Part shown: positions 7,867 through 17,134 of the stretch, piece after piece | Numbering within the stretch: the stretch's first letter is position 1 | How the letters are laid out: each line of letters begins with the position of its first letter | DNA from: a bacterium | GTDB taxonomy: Bacteria; Hydrothermota; UBA3073; JACQXS01; JAGMCI01 | Direction: 5' to 3' | Assembly (NCBI GenBank): GCA_030018315.1 | Contig: JASEGA010000009.1 | Location: forward strand, 1 to 60,714 | Length of the DNA stretch: 60,714 nucleotides | The notes under the pieces: generated by a model | Databases searched by the model: none | Told to the model about the DNA's origin: nothing | Seen by the model: only the letters and a program-made list of their open reading frames with translations | Translations under genes and position numbers: made by a program

Positions 7867-8172
7867 ATGCTTCGTCACCGTTCAGCTATTAAACGTGCCA
7901 AGCAAGACAAAAAAAAGAGCTTGAGACACAAGAAAATTAAATCTGCAATGCATGCTATAATAAAAAAAGCGAAGAGGTCTAAAGCTGACGATGATTTAAG
8001 AAAGGCTTACTCTGTTATTGACAGAGCTGTTAAAAAGGGAGTGCTACATCCAAATACTGCTGCACGCAAGAAATCAAGGCTTGCAAAATTTATTCTCAAA
8101 GAAGTTGCTACAAAAGTTGTTAAAAAAGAGACGAAAAAAACTTCAGAACCAGAACCTCCGAAAGAAGCCTAA
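7867..8172 (+). CDS. rpsT: 30S ribosomal protein S20
   Basis: The 101-residue protein is rich in Lys and Arg and follows the S20 pattern: HRSAIKRAKQDKKKSLRHKK, DRAVKKGVLHPNTAARKKSRL. S20 binds 16S rRNA in the body of the small subunit. It is 12-15 residues longer than usual, ending in a charged tail (KKETKKTSEPEPPKEA). It stands alone and converges with the ACR3 pseudogene, whose end lies 8 nt away. Confidence 0.95.
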   Translation: MLRHRSAIKRAKQDKKKSLRHKKIKSAMHAIIKKAKRSKADDDLRKAYSVIDRAVKKGVLHPNTAARKKSRLAKFILKEVATKVVKKETKKTSEPEPPKEA

Positions 8173-8179
8173 TAGATTT

Positions 8180-9272
8180 TTAATCAAGTATTTTAAAAAA
8201 CCCGCATGTCTTCTTGCATAGCCACACCAAAAATAGCATTATAGGAACCTCTGTTAAGACACCAACTACTGTAGCTAACGCAGCACCAGAATTGACTCCA
8301 AACACTGTTGTTGCAACTGCAATAGCTACCTCAAAGTGATTGCTTCCAGCTATAATTGCAGTTGGGGCAGCATCTTCATAGCCTATACGGATAATTTTGG
8401 CTATTATGTAGGTGAGCACAAAGACGATTAAAATATTGATAAATATTCCAGCTGTAATCATTGCAATGGCAAGAGGCAATTCAATAATGATATATCCTTG
8501 AAGGCTGAATAGGACTATAAGTGTAATCAAGAGAGCGATAATTGCTACAGTTTGTAAAGGAACGACGAGCTTTTTCTCAAACCATCCTAATCCTTTTCTC
8601 TTAATTGTTACTGTTCTTGTAAAATATCCTGCAATAAGTGGTATACATATATAAATTATTACTGAAAATGCAATGGTCTTCCAAGGAATTGGAATCCTTG
8701 ACATTCCAAGTAGTAGTCTGGCTAATGGTGCATATAGGAATACCATTGACAAAGAGTTAACTGCACACATTAGTAAGAGTATGTCCCACATTTCCTTCTG
8801 CAAGATAACTCCACATCAATACCATAGCAGTACAGGGAGCTACACCAAGTAGAATCATCCCTGCCCTGTATTGAAGAGCTGTTTCAGGGGATAGGAATCT
8901 TTTAAATATTACACCGAGGAATAACCATGCAAAAAATGTCATTGTAAATGGCTTTATTCCCCAATTAGCAATTAATGTTGCAGCTATCGGTTTTGGTGTC
9001 TTACCTGCCCTTATTACACGCCTAAAGTCTATCTGTACCATTACCGGATATATCATCCAGAAGAGACAAATACCAACAGGTATAGAGATATGAACTATTT
9101 CTAATTTACCTGATATGTTAGATATCTGTGGAAATATTCTACCTAAGCTTATTCCTGCAATTATACAGAGTGCCACCCATAAACTAAGATACTTCTCCCA
9201 TATTCCAAGTTTTCTTTTCTCCGGCATTTTTCCCATTAGTTTACTATCTAGTTTTCTCACAGAGGGTTCCAT
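8180..9272 (-). pseudogene. ACR3-type arsenite efflux permease, frameshifted
   Basis: Two overlapping frames together make one full-length (about 364-residue) ACR3 permease. The N-terminal part (ATG 9272 to about 8790) carries LSLWVALCIIAGISLGRIFP and GVAPCTAMVLMWSYLAEGN, the conserved ACR3 Cys motif. The C-terminal part (frame ending 8180) carries CAVNSLSMVFLYAPLARLLLG and DAAPTAIIAGSNHFEVAIAVA. One single-nucleotide shift near 8770-8790 separates them. ACR3 exports arsenite across the inner membrane. It is the last gene of the arsR-led operon, and the other genes there are also damaged, so decay is more likely than a sequencing error. Confidence 0.8.
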
Positions 9273-9340
9273 ATACCTCAAGGATTGCTATAGAAAATAT
9301 CCTTAATATTCATTTGTTCATTAGCCATAATTTTTCTTCT

Positions 9341-9763
9341 TCAAGCACTCCAGATTAGATATATTCCACCCAGAATGACAAGAACGCCGCATATCCTCTT
9401 AACTATTATTGCACCTTTGGACACTTCACTCCAGTTCAGATAGTGCTGTGTTATTTCTGTAAAGCTTCCAGCAAAAACGATTACTGAACAATGACCAACG
9501 CCATAAACAATAAGACCAGTGATTAATCCTATTATGGCGATAGTTATTAAGATGCCCAAAGCAAAAAGTGTTGCTATAAGAAATGCTCTTTTGGTCGAAA
9601 TTCTACCCTGCCCATCAATAAATCCGACAATTAAAGGAATGCTCGCCAAGTGACAAGGACTCATCAAGATGCTTATTATACCCCAGATAAAAGCACCCCC
9701 AAGAGCAATGATTGGCGTTGCTTGAATGGAGGTAGATAACGATTCAAGTATCGTTCTTATCAT
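9341..9763 (-). pseudogene. CcdA-family thiol-redox membrane protein with internal deletion
   Basis: The 140-residue frame begins like a CcdA/DsbD-type transporter (SPCHLASIPLIVGFIDGQGRIS, with the first conserved Cys) and ends like one (VYGVGHCSVIVFAG, KGAIIVKRICGVLVILGGIYL). Such proteins are usually about 220-240 residues. The middle helices, including the second conserved Pro-Cys motif, are missing, and the ends are joined in frame after ITGL. Without the second Cys it cannot shuttle electrons to periplasmic thioredoxins. It overlaps the thioredoxin frame by 4 nt, as expected for an operon partner. Confidence 0.7.
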
Positions 9764-10586
9764 TTTACACCCATCTCTTTAAGTTTTTTCTTTATTGCTT
9801 CCTTGTCCATAAACCCCTCATGTCGGTATACCTCTTTTCCATCCTTATCAAAGAATATCTGAGTGGGGATAACTCTTATTTTATATTTACGAGTAACCGC
9901 CATATACTCATCAATTTCTATTATGAGGATTTCAACTTTGCCTTTATACTCTCCCTTCAGTTCATCCAGAATCGGCTCCATCATCTTGCAGGGGACACAT
10001 ATACCCCTTCCAAAATCTGCGAGCACCGTCTTCCTGTCTTAAGGGCCTCATCCAGTGGATTTTTACCTAATTTTGCTTGCTCTTTTTTAATCCATTTATC
10101 ATTTCTCTTTATCTGTGCTTTAGATTTTAATCCCTCTATCTAACCCTCAAATATTTTCTGCTGTTTCCCCTACTTAACCATAGGCTCCAGCTGATATCTT
10201 GTCGATCCAAAGGTTCTGCCTCCAAATTCGTTCTTGTGCTCTTCATAGAAATTTTTTATCTCAGCCTCTGAAACCCTAACCGTGTCAATTACACTTTCTA
10301 TCAAGTTTTGAATCAGAATATTATCACTGCTACCCTCAATATTTTTTCTTTTTGCTTCCTGAATCAGAATCTTTCTAATTATGAGTTCTTCAAGAAAGCC
10401 TATCTTATCACTCTCATAGATAGACTTCTGTTGTGGAGGAAGATTATTTAGCTCTTTATCAAATTCTTTCATAGTAACTCTTTCACCATTTAGTTCAGCA
10501 AGTACTACATTCAGAGCATCCGTTTTCTTATTACAACCTGCCAAAAAGCTAATGCCAAAGATTAAAATTGCCCATCTTTTAAACAT
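9760..10586 (-). pseudogene. SurA-like/PPIase - thioredoxin fusion, broken by two stops and a frameshift
   Basis: The 5' part (10586-10170) encodes a lipoprotein with lipobox FLAGC and a SurA-N-like helical domain. After the first TAG (10170-10172) the same frame continues through GKQQKIFEG, a second TAG, then IEGLKSKAQIKRNDKW and NPLDEALKTGR. A one-base shift near 10026 leads into VLADFGRGICVPCKMM, a thioredoxin fold with active site C-V-P-C and the cis-Pro segment VIPTQIFF. Read through, this is one protein of about 275 residues, a SurA-like domain followed by thioredoxin. It would have worked in the envelope with the adjacent CcdA-like protein. Confidence 0.72.
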
Positions 10587-10597
10587 ATCCCCCCTTT

Positions 10598-12002
10598 TTA
10601 TGTTTTAATAATACCATTTAGAAGAATTTTAATAATAGGCTGCCTCCTGTCGTTGGTATAGAGTTGCAAATTCTCACGCACAGAACCTTGTGGAGCATCC
10701 GACTTCGGCTCCAATGTTATCCTGTATATCTCTTTTTCCACCTCTTGTTTTAAAAGCAGTATTTTGGCTACAAAATATCCTAATTCATCCTGGACCTTGT
10801 TAATACCAAATCCTATTCTCATTCCTTTATTCAATGTTATTTCAAAAACTGCCGAGTCCCCTTGATGAACCTCAAAAGCACATTCTTCTGGTGATATCTC
10901 AATTTTGCCAATAACTGTACCAAAAACAGGTACCTCGATTACAGGCTGTATCTTGCTATTAGTGTAGATTCTCAACTTCTCAGAAAATCTACCTTGAGGA
11001 GCAGTGGGACTCAAAGTTACAGTAATTTTCAACTCCTTCCTTGTCTCCTTCAGAATATTTTGACTTATTTAGAGCAAACTCTTTCGAGCTAATTTCCAAT
11101 CCCTTTACCTTCAGTTTCTCAAGTGCCTCAGGATGCACTGTCAACTTCTGATAGGCACTCTCACCTTCATAAATTTCGCCAAAGTCTATCATTGCAGGAT
11201 TAACTTCTACATCAACCTTAACAATTCCAGTTATCTCCAGTGTAACTATAGGCTCATTAGGGTCGTTTGAATGCACATAGATTTTCTTTGTTATCCTTAC
11301 TTTGAAATTTTTTGAATTAAAAGTTGCCTTAATCTCTCCAGTCCCACCCGGTTCAATCTCTTTTGAAGTAAGACTGACAGCAGTGCACCCACAAGAACTT
11401 CTAATATTTTTAATCTTTAGAACTCCTTGCCCAATATTTTTAAACTTGTAAATATGAATGACTGTGGCTCCTTCATACACAGTTCCGAAGTCAAAAACTT
11501 TTTCATCAAATTGGATATCCGGAAGATTTTCCTCAAAAGTCTCTAGAGTTTGCATTACCTTCTCCCTTTCCTCTTGTCTATAGATTGTTGCCATAATAAG
11601 CCCAATGACAACTGAAAATAACGCTGCTCCAATAAATCTTGCTGCTCCCAAATCATATCCAAAAAGTCTTGCAGAATACACGATAGCCAAAATATTTATG
11701 GCAGGACCAGAATAGAGAAATGCAACAGCTGGAGCTATGCCTGCTCCTCTTTTATAAATTCCACCAAAAAGTGGCAGAACTGTGCATGAACAGACTGCAA
11801 GTATTGTTCCCGAAACTGACGCAACGCTGTAAGATAACTATTTTCTTGCCTGAGCACCAAAATACTTAAGCACTCCTGTCTGAGAGACAAAAACACTAAT
11901 TGCGCCAGCAATAAAAAATGCAGGCACCAAACACGAAAGCACATGAGCCGAAAGATAATCTATCAATGCACTAACTCCACCTTGCAATAATTTTACCCGC
12001 AT
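10598..12002 (-). pseudogene. Permease (ArsP/DUF318-like) - DUF1573 fusion, broken
   Basis: Start ATG at 12002, 5 nt after the arsR stop. The first 63 codons (GGVSALIDYLSAHVLSCLVPAFFIAGAI) are the N-terminus of a DUF318-type permease. A TAG after AQARK interrupts it. The same frame continues with SYSVASVSGTILAVCSCTVLPLF and SGPAINILAIVYSARL, then runs straight into two DUF1573 domains (VFDFGTVYEG, SSCGCTAV). A one-base shift near 11030 separates the last part (APQGRFSEKLRIYTN to 10598). Only the first half of a normal permease is present, so the join to DUF1573 may itself be a deletion scar or an original fusion. Confidence 0.7.
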
Positions 12003-12007
12003 CTCTC

Positions 12008-12349
12008 TTATTTATTGCTTAATTTGACAGCTTTACTTAATCTCTTTCTATCCTCTCTTATTTTGGTGTCTTTATTAAGCCAACCCATTAGTAGTGCTTC
12101 TATAGATTTACAGTATTTATTGTTAAAGTTTTCGTTGATTGAATAATGTATCCAAGCTCCCTTTCTCTCGCTTATCACAAAACCTGCTTCTTCAAGGATG
12201 CCAAGATTTCTTGAAGCTCTCGTTTGTGAAATATTCAATGCTTGCATCACTTCACAGACACAAAGACTTCCCTTGTCTAAAAGCAACTTAATCATCCTAA
12301 TTCTTGTCTCGTTAGATAAAGCCTTAAAAACTTTTATCAGTTCACGCAA
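12008..12349 (-). CDS. arsR: ArsR-family metalloregulator
   Basis: The 113-residue winged-helix repressor has FKALSNETRIRMIKLLL, the metal-binding LCVCEV motif (C-x-C) at residues 30-33, and the recognition helix ISQTRASRNLGILEEAG. The start is TTG at 12349 with Shine-Dalgarno GGAGGTGA 8 nt upstream. ArsR proteins leave DNA on binding As(III) or Sb(III). It is the first and only intact gene of the arsenic/redox operon, with an AT-rich dyad upstream for autorepression. Confidence 0.9.
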   Translation of the reverse strand: MRELIKVFKALSNETRIRMIKLLLDKGSLCVCEVMQALNISQTRASRNLGILEEAGFVISERKGAWIHYSINENFNNKYCKSIEALLMGWLNKDTKIREDRKRLSKAVKLSNK

Positions 12350-12368
12350 CTTTTATCACCTCCAAATT

Positions 12369-12394
12369 ATATATTCAAATATGTGCATATATTA
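12369..12394. promoter_or_regulatory. AT-rich dyad upstream of arsR, candidate operator
   Basis: ATATTCAAATAT followed by GTGCATATATT forms an imperfect inverted repeat 20-45 bp ahead of the arsR start. ArsR-family operators are typically AT-rich imperfect dyads in this position. Confidence 0.45.
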
Positions 12395-12440
12395 ATAAAA
12401 GGTTTTAAGGTTGTCCACATTTTTTAAGAAATTTGGCGGT

Positions 12441-13562
12441 TTATTTGAAAATAGGAAGTATAGATAGCTTTCTAATACTTTCAATCCCAGCTATTAGAGT
12501 GAAGACTTCATTTTTATATTTCTCATAATCTTCAAGTTCTTTTCCTTTCAAAGGTTTAATAGAAGGTGGATTTAATTTAAGTGGGTTTATCCAAGTTCCA
12601 TGTTTCTTCAGCTTAAAGTCAAGGTGAGGACCTGTTGACAGTCCTGTTGACCCCACATAACCAATTATTTGACCCTGACTTATAGACACTCCATTTTTAA
12701 TCCCTTTCCCAAATCTGGATAAGTGTCCATAATATGATTCAAATCCTCCCGTGTGGCGCACAATTACTTGCCTTCCAAATCCACCTCTCCAGCCAGCAAA
12801 AGTTACCTTTCCGCTACCTATACTTCTGACAGGTGTCCCTGTTGGAGCTGCATAGTCTACTCCAAGATGTGGTCTAAATATGCGTAATATTGGATGAAAT
12901 CTTGAGTAAGAAAACTTGGACGATATTCTTACATAACTAATAGGCGATTTTAGAAATAATTTTTGTAAAGCTTTCCCATTTAGGTCGTAATAGCCAGGTC
13001 TTACTTTTGGATAATAAACTCCTGTAAATTCCTTATTTCCTAAGATATAACGAGCCAACAATATTTTACCATATCCTACAAATCTATCGCCTATAAATTC
13101 TTGCGTAGTAAATATCTCAAAAGTATCTCCATTTCGTGTATCAGTATTGAAGTCGATGTCCCAAGTAAACACTCCTTCAGCAAATTCATATACAAGTTGA
13201 GGTGTTCCCCCAACTTTAAGTAGTGCATCCCATAGAGAGCCAGTCTCAATAGTTCCTTTTAAATAAATAAGCACTTTTCTGGGTTGCAATCTTGAAACTT
13301 GAAATAGACTATCAATAATCCAAGTAGCTTTTGGCTGTTCATATCTAAGTTCTATAAATTTGTTATCTCTCATGGTGATATATAATTTATCACCCGGTTT
13401 ACATCTTTTTAAATTTGTTTCTTTACCGAGAGCTGATACTATTTTAGCTACAAGCTCATTTGAAACTTTCTTTGAGATAAGAACCCCAGCTATATTATCA
13501 CCGGGTTTCAGGATATAGGGTTGAAGCCCTACCAAAATAGAAAACACCAAAATCAAAAACAT
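12441..13562 (-). CDS. Secreted M23-family (LytM-type) metallopeptidase
   Basis: The 373-residue protein has an N-terminal hydrophobic segment (MFLILVFSILVGLQPYI), then a LysM/OapA-like region (LKPGDNIAGVLI, CKPGDKLYI) to about residue 190. The M23 domain covers about 225-330: HLGVDYAAPTGTPV supplies the first His and Asp zinc ligands, YYGHLSRF and STGPHLDFKL the rest. The usual H-x-H of the last motif reads H-L-D. Such enzymes cut peptidoglycan cross-links, or activate other hydrolases when ligands are lost. Its promoter (13570-13597) is divergent from efp and leaderless in type. Confidence 0.85.
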   Translation of the reverse strand: MFLILVFSILVGLQPYILKPGDNIAGVLISKKVSNELVAKIVSALGKETNLKRCKPGDKLYITMRDNKFIELRYEQPKATWIIDSLFQVSRLQPRKVLIYLKGTIETGSLWDALLKVGGTPQLVYEFAEGVFTWDIDFNTDTRNGDTFEIFTTQEFIGDRFVGYGKILLARYILGNKEFTGVYYPKVRPGYYDLNGKALQKLFLKSPISYVRISSKFSYSRFHPILRIFRPHLGVDYAAPTGTPVRSIGSGKVTFAGWRGGFGRQVIVRHTGGFESYYGHLSRFGKGIKNGVSISQGQIIGYVGSTGLSTGPHLDFKLKKHGTWINPLKLNPPSIKPLKGKELEDYEKYKNEVFTLIAGIESIRKLSILPIFK

Positions 13563-13569
13563 TTAGCTT

Positions 13570-13597
13570 ATTATACACACAGATTTTCATTTTTCAA
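13570..13597 (-). promoter_or_regulatory. Promoter of the M23 peptidase gene (leaderless type)
   Basis: Minus strand: -35 TTGAAA (13597-13592), 16-nt spacer, -10 TATAAT (13575-13570). The ATG starts 8 nt further on, at 13562. Confidence 0.7.
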
Positions 13598-13619
13598 GTA
13601 ATTTTTGATAAAATTTGGC

Positions 13620-13648
13620 TTGACATTTAAATTAATTAGGATTATATA
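13620..13648 (+). promoter_or_regulatory. Promoter of efp-folD (leaderless type)
   Basis: -35 TTGACA (13620-13625), 17-nt spacer, -10 TATATA (13643-13648). The efp ATG at 13657 follows after 8 nt with no Shine-Dalgarno site. Confidence 0.7.
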
Positions 13649-13656
13649 TTGAATTG

Positions 13657-14217
13657 ATGGAAAAGATTCAAAATGTTAGGAAAGGCACTACTATAAAATT
13701 AGAGGACGAACTCTTTGTCGTTTCAGATTTCTCGCATGTTAAACTTGGACGGGGAGGTGCCTTTGTTCGGCTTAGGATAAAAAATCTACGTACAGGAGCA
13801 GTACTTGAGCGTAATTTGAGTCCTGATGATGAGGTAGAAATTGTGAGAATTGAAGAAAAGCCGTCTCAGTATATCTATAGGGAAAGTAATTTCTATTACT
13901 TTATGGACCAAGAAACCTATGAGCAAATAGCGTTGGATTCAAAACTTTTGAATAATGTTTTAAAATACTTAAAAGAAAATGAAGTCGTAAGAATACTTCT
14001 TGTCAATGGTGAGCCAATTGGAGTAAAGCTACCAAACTTTTGTAAGCTTAGGGTAGTCTCCACAGAGCCACCTATAAAGGGAGCAAGGGTAGCTAGTGGG
14101 CTTAAACCTGCAAAGTTAGAGACTGGTGTTACCGTAAATGTTCCTCTATTTATAAATACGGGCGATATAGTAAAAGTAGATACAAGGACTGATGAGTATA
14201 TAGAGCGTGTAGGATAA
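13657..14217 (+). CDS. efp: Elongation factor P
   Basis: The 187-residue, full-length protein has the KOW-like domain I, two OB domains and the C-terminal ETGVTVNVPLFINTGDIVKVDTR signature. EF-P rescues ribosomes stalled at polyproline. The domain I tip reads VKLGRGGAFV: Arg occupies the site that is Lys34 in E. coli, and Leu replaces the usual Pro, so the modification cannot be EpmA-type lysylation. ATG 13657 is preferred over the TTG one codon earlier. The folD ATG abuts its stop codon. Confidence 0.95.
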   Translation: MEKIQNVRKGTTIKLEDELFVVSDFSHVKLGRGGAFVRLRIKNLRTGAVLERNLSPDDEVEIVRIEEKPSQYIYRESNFYYFMDQETYEQIALDSKLLNNVLKYLKENEVVRILLVNGEPIGVKLPNFCKLRVVSTEPPIKGARVASGLKPAKLETGVTVNVPLFINTGDIVKVDTRTDEYIERVG

Positions 14218-15042
14218 ATGGTAATCGATTGCAAGCAGATAGCTAATTTAATTGAAGAAGAAATAAAGCCAGACGCTCAGAGGCTCAAACCAAGATTGGG
14301 TACAATAGTAGTTGGGAGTGATGAAGGTACTTTGTCATATATGAAAAGTATTAAGAAAGTTGGTGAAAGGATTGGAGTTTTGGTAGATATAATAAATTTA
14401 TCAGAATCTAAGATTGATGAACTTATAGACTTAATTAAGAATTTAAACCTAACCGCAGATGGTATTCTTATAGGAAAGCCTCTCCCAAAGTGGGTTGATG
14501 AAAGCAAACTCGTGGACACAATCTCACCATCAAAAGATATTGACTGTATGCATCCAGTTAATTTAGGTCGTCTATTTCTCAATAAACCATTATTTTGCCC
14601 TTGTACTCCTGAGGCAGTAATTGAGATTTTGAACCGTAGCCAAATTGGGGTTTCGGGTAAGGATGTCGTAATAATAGGTAGAAGTGATATAGTCGGTAAG
14701 CCACTTGCAATTATGTTAATGCAGAGAGGAGTAGATGCCACTATAACTGTATGCCATACAAAGACTAAAGATATTGAGGCTCATACTAAGCATGCAGATA
14801 TACTAATAGCAGCTGCGGGACAGCCAAGATTCGTGAACACTCAAATGGTAAAAGAGGGTGCAGTTGTGATAGATGTAGGTATAAATGTTGAAAATGGTAA
14901 AATTGTTGGTGACGTAGATTTTGATGAAGTGTCAAAAATTGCATCTTGGATAACCCCAGTCCCAGGAGGGGTTGGTTCTGTTACTAGTCGTGTTTTGATG
15001 AGGAATGTAGTGAAAGCAGCAAAATTAAGAGCTAAAAATTAG
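14218..15042 (+). CDS. folD: Methylenetetrahydrofolate dehydrogenase (FolD family), cyclohydrolase doubtful
   Basis: The 274-residue FolD-family protein has CPCTPEAVIEIL, VVIIGRSDIVGKPLA (NADP-binding loop) and the terminal WITPVPGGVGSVTS. FolD interconverts methylene-, methenyl- and formyl-tetrahydrofolate. Two cyclohydrolase residues look altered: the Y-x-x-x-K motif reads YMKSI (catalytic Lys to Ile, with Lys at +5), and the usual VQLPLP is IGKPLP (Gln lost). The Asp in KDIDCMHPVN is kept. By analogy with monofunctional dehydrogenases this copy may only do the dehydrogenase step. The alignment is by eye. It is translationally coupled to efp. Confidence 0.88.
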   Translation: MVIDCKQIANLIEEEIKPDAQRLKPRLGTIVVGSDEGTLSYMKSIKKVGERIGVLVDIINLSESKIDELIDLIKNLNLTADGILIGKPLPKWVDESKLVDTISPSKDIDCMHPVNLGRLFLNKPLFCPCTPEAVIEILNRSQIGVSGKDVVIIGRSDIVGKPLAIMLMQRGVDATITVCHTKTKDIEAHTKHADILIAAAGQPRFVNTQMVKEGAVVIDVGINVENGKIVGDVDFDEVSKIASWITPVPGGVGSVTSRVLMRNVVKAAKLRAKN

Positions 15043-15600
15043 CCACAGAAGGACACAGAGAAATACAGATTTTGTGAAATTGACAGGGATAAAGCAAATA
15101 AATGGTGTTCCTATTGATGTCCTTATTTAGGTCCGATGAAAAGAGCAGTGTATTACTATTTGTGGGGAGAGTGTGCTGAGATGGTAATAGCTCCTCAGGT
15201 AGCTTAGGTAGAAGGTACGACTGCACTAATATACTTTGATACTGATAGGTTTCATTATTTCATAGTACTTTGTTAAAAATGGGTGTAAAATTATATATAA
15301 GTCATTGTAATTCATAAAGTTAAACATGATTGGTAATAAAATTCCAAATTCCAAGCACCAAATCTCAAACAAATCCCAAATTCTAAATTCAAATTTTCAA
15401 GACAGGTTTGGAATTTGGGACATTGGGATTTTGAAATTGTTTGGGATTTGGGATTTGAAAATTGGGATTTTAAGCTACTGAGGCTTTTCTTGAGACAGAG
15501 TAAAGAGATAGGTGCAATTTTCATATGAGATTTAACAAAGGGCTGTTTTAATTCTTGGTTTGGATGAAGAACCTTATTGGGGAATCTACAAAGGCATTTT
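15043..15600. other. Long non-coding gap with repeats
   Basis: No intact gene. 15043-15070 carries the CACAGA-rich repeat also seen at 200-302. 15341-15472 is a run of AAATTCCAAATCCCAAAT-type words, first in one orientation and then inverted, which can fold into a long imperfect hairpin; a related block is at 47912-48140. The last 60 bases before 15601 may be a degraded extension of the methylase remnant. Confidence 0.6.
15341..15472. repeat. Dispersed CCCAAATTC-type inverted repeat
   Basis: Left half repeats CAAATCCCAAATTCTAAATTC-like words; the right half repeats GGGATTTGGGATTTGAAA-like words, its inverse. The centre is near 15410. The same word family recurs at 47912-48140. Coding is excluded by stops in all frames. 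Confidence 0.65.
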
Positions 15601-15865
15601 ATGAAGCAAAACATAGAAATGATGTTTCTATCATTCCAAGAATGTTATCGTGTTTTGCGAAAAAAATAAGTATTACTTGATGGTCATCAGCAAATATCAT
15701 ATATGGATGATAAATAGCAAGGAAGAAATAATAGAAACTTCCTCTATTCTGGGAGACTTGGGAAAATCTGTTGGGTTCAATATAGTTGAGGTTATTGAAC
15801 ATGGTCTATCAAAAGCAGATAAAGGTAAAATTGGGGTTGAAGATATATTGGTTTTTCAAAAGTAA
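15601..15865 (+). pseudogene. Remnant of a DNA methyltransferase C-terminus
   Basis: The frame from ATG 15601 gives FQECYRVLRKN, the helix typical of amino-methyltransferases just before motif-V-like strands. It hits TAA after a run of seven A (15660-15666). Removing one A continues it as KYYLMVISKYHIWM and ends GKIGVEDILVFQK at 15865, typical of the methylase end. The N-terminal part with the catalytic DPPY motif is missing. It is a decayed gene, probably from a lost restriction or orphan methylase, four bases upstream of xseA. Confidence 0.6.
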
Positions 15866-15869
15866 TTAA

Positions 15870-17132
15870 ATGATGAAAGTATATACTGTATCAGAGCTTA
15901 CGATGGCAATAAAGGACTTGATTGAAGGTAGCTTCCCCCCTATTTGGGTTGAGGGTGAAGTGACAAATTATAGGCCATCTGCCTCCGGTCATCTTTATTT
16001 TGACTTAAAAGATGAGGTTGCATTAATTCAGTGTGTTATGTGGAGAGAGAATAGGATGCTCACTACAATTGAAATAAGTAATGGTAAAAAATTACGAGTT
16101 TATGGTGAATTACAGGTCTACGCTAAAGGGGGTAGGTACAACTTAAATATTAGTAGAATATATCCTGTAGGAATTGGTGAGTTACAGATTAAGTTTGAAG
16201 AGTTAAAGCGTAAACTGCAGGCATTGGGGTTATTTGATATCTCGCATAAAAAACCGATACCCGAATTTGCTGAAAGAATAGGTATTGTCACTGCCCTTGA
16301 CGGCGCTGCAATTAAGGATGTAATTAACATAGCCAAGAGAAGGTATAATGGCATAGAGATAGTTGTCCGCCAATCAAGAGTCCAGGGTGATGGTGCTGCA
16401 TATGAGATTGCTCAAGGGATTAACGAATTTAATGAATATGGGGATGTAGATTTAATTATTGTCGGCCGTGGTGGTGGCAGTATTGAAGACCTATGGGCTT
16501 TCAATGAGGAGATAGTTGCCTATGCAATATATAATTCAAAAATACCTGTTATCTCAGCTGTCGGGCATGAAGTTGATTTCACTATTGCTGACTTTGTCGC
16601 AGATTACAGAGCACCTACACCATCGGCAGCAGCTGAGATTGCAGTTAAGGATGCCAGTGAGTTATTGGAAAACATAAGTATCATGGATAAGAGAATTAAA
16701 CACGGGCTAACAAAAAGGGTTAATCAACTTAATGAGAAACTTATCTCTATTAAAAGGAGCTACGGGATTAAAAGACTTAAGAACTTAATTTATCAAAAAT
16801 GGCAAACAATTGATGAGTTTCACCATAGATTAAGCCCAGCATTTGTCCAACCATTAGTTCAAAGGAAGACTGAACTCAAATTCTTAATCCAAGAGCTTGA
16901 AAGGGAGGCTATACAATTTATTAACAACCGTAAAAATGATGTTGTGAGAATAGAGGGTGAGCTATCAGGAATTAATCCCAAAGCCACGTTAAAACGTGGT
17001 TATAGTATATGCTATAAACTACCGCAGAGGAAGGTTGTTACAAGTAGCAAATTATTGTCAAAAGAAGACGAAGTAGAGATTGAGTTTCACAAAGGTAAAG
17101 CAAAATGTGAGGTACTTCAGATAGAGAACTAA
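15870..17132 (+). CDS. xseA: Exodeoxyribonuclease VII large subunit
   Basis: The 420-residue protein has an N-terminal OB-fold (FPPIWVEGEVTNYRPSASGHLYFDLKD), the catalytic core (DLIIVGRGGGSIEDLWAFNEE, ISAVGHEVDFTIADFVAD, APTPSAAAE) and a long coiled coil before the terminal strand NPKATLKRGYSI. It degrades single-stranded DNA from both ends with XseB. ATG 15870 or 15873 could start it. xseB follows after 2 nt. Confidence 0.96.
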   Translation: MMKVYTVSELTMAIKDLIEGSFPPIWVEGEVTNYRPSASGHLYFDLKDEVALIQCVMWRENRMLTTIEISNGKKLRVYGELQVYAKGGRYNLNISRIYPVGIGELQIKFEELKRKLQALGLFDISHKKPIPEFAERIGIVTALDGAAIKDVINIAKRRYNGIEIVVRQSRVQGDGAAYEIAQGINEFNEYGDVDLIIVGRGGGSIEDLWAFNEEIVAYAIYNSKIPVISAVGHEVDFTIADFVADYRAPTPSAAAEIAVKDASELLENISIMDKRIKHGLTKRVNQLNEKLISIKRSYGIKRLKNLIYQKWQTIDEFHHRLSPAFVQPLVQRKTELKFLIQELEREAIQFINNRKNDVVRIEGELSGINPKATLKRGYSICYKLPQRKVVTSSKLLSKEDEVEIEFHKGKAKCEVLQIEN

Positions 17133-17134
17133 AT

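Noticed and set aside
9278-9328. 16-codon minus-strand frame before ACR3
   Set aside because: It is too short and lacks similarity I recognise; it may be a shifted piece of the ACR3 leader but cannot be supported.
10170-12002. Genetic-code reassignment of TAG
   Set aside because: TAG is the normal stop of rpsD, dxs and others, and the same genes carry frameshifts, so decay is the simpler reading.
15032-15614. Minus-strand frames of 64 and 100 codons
   Set aside because: They are made of the dispersed inverted repeat and low-complexity words, with no start signal.
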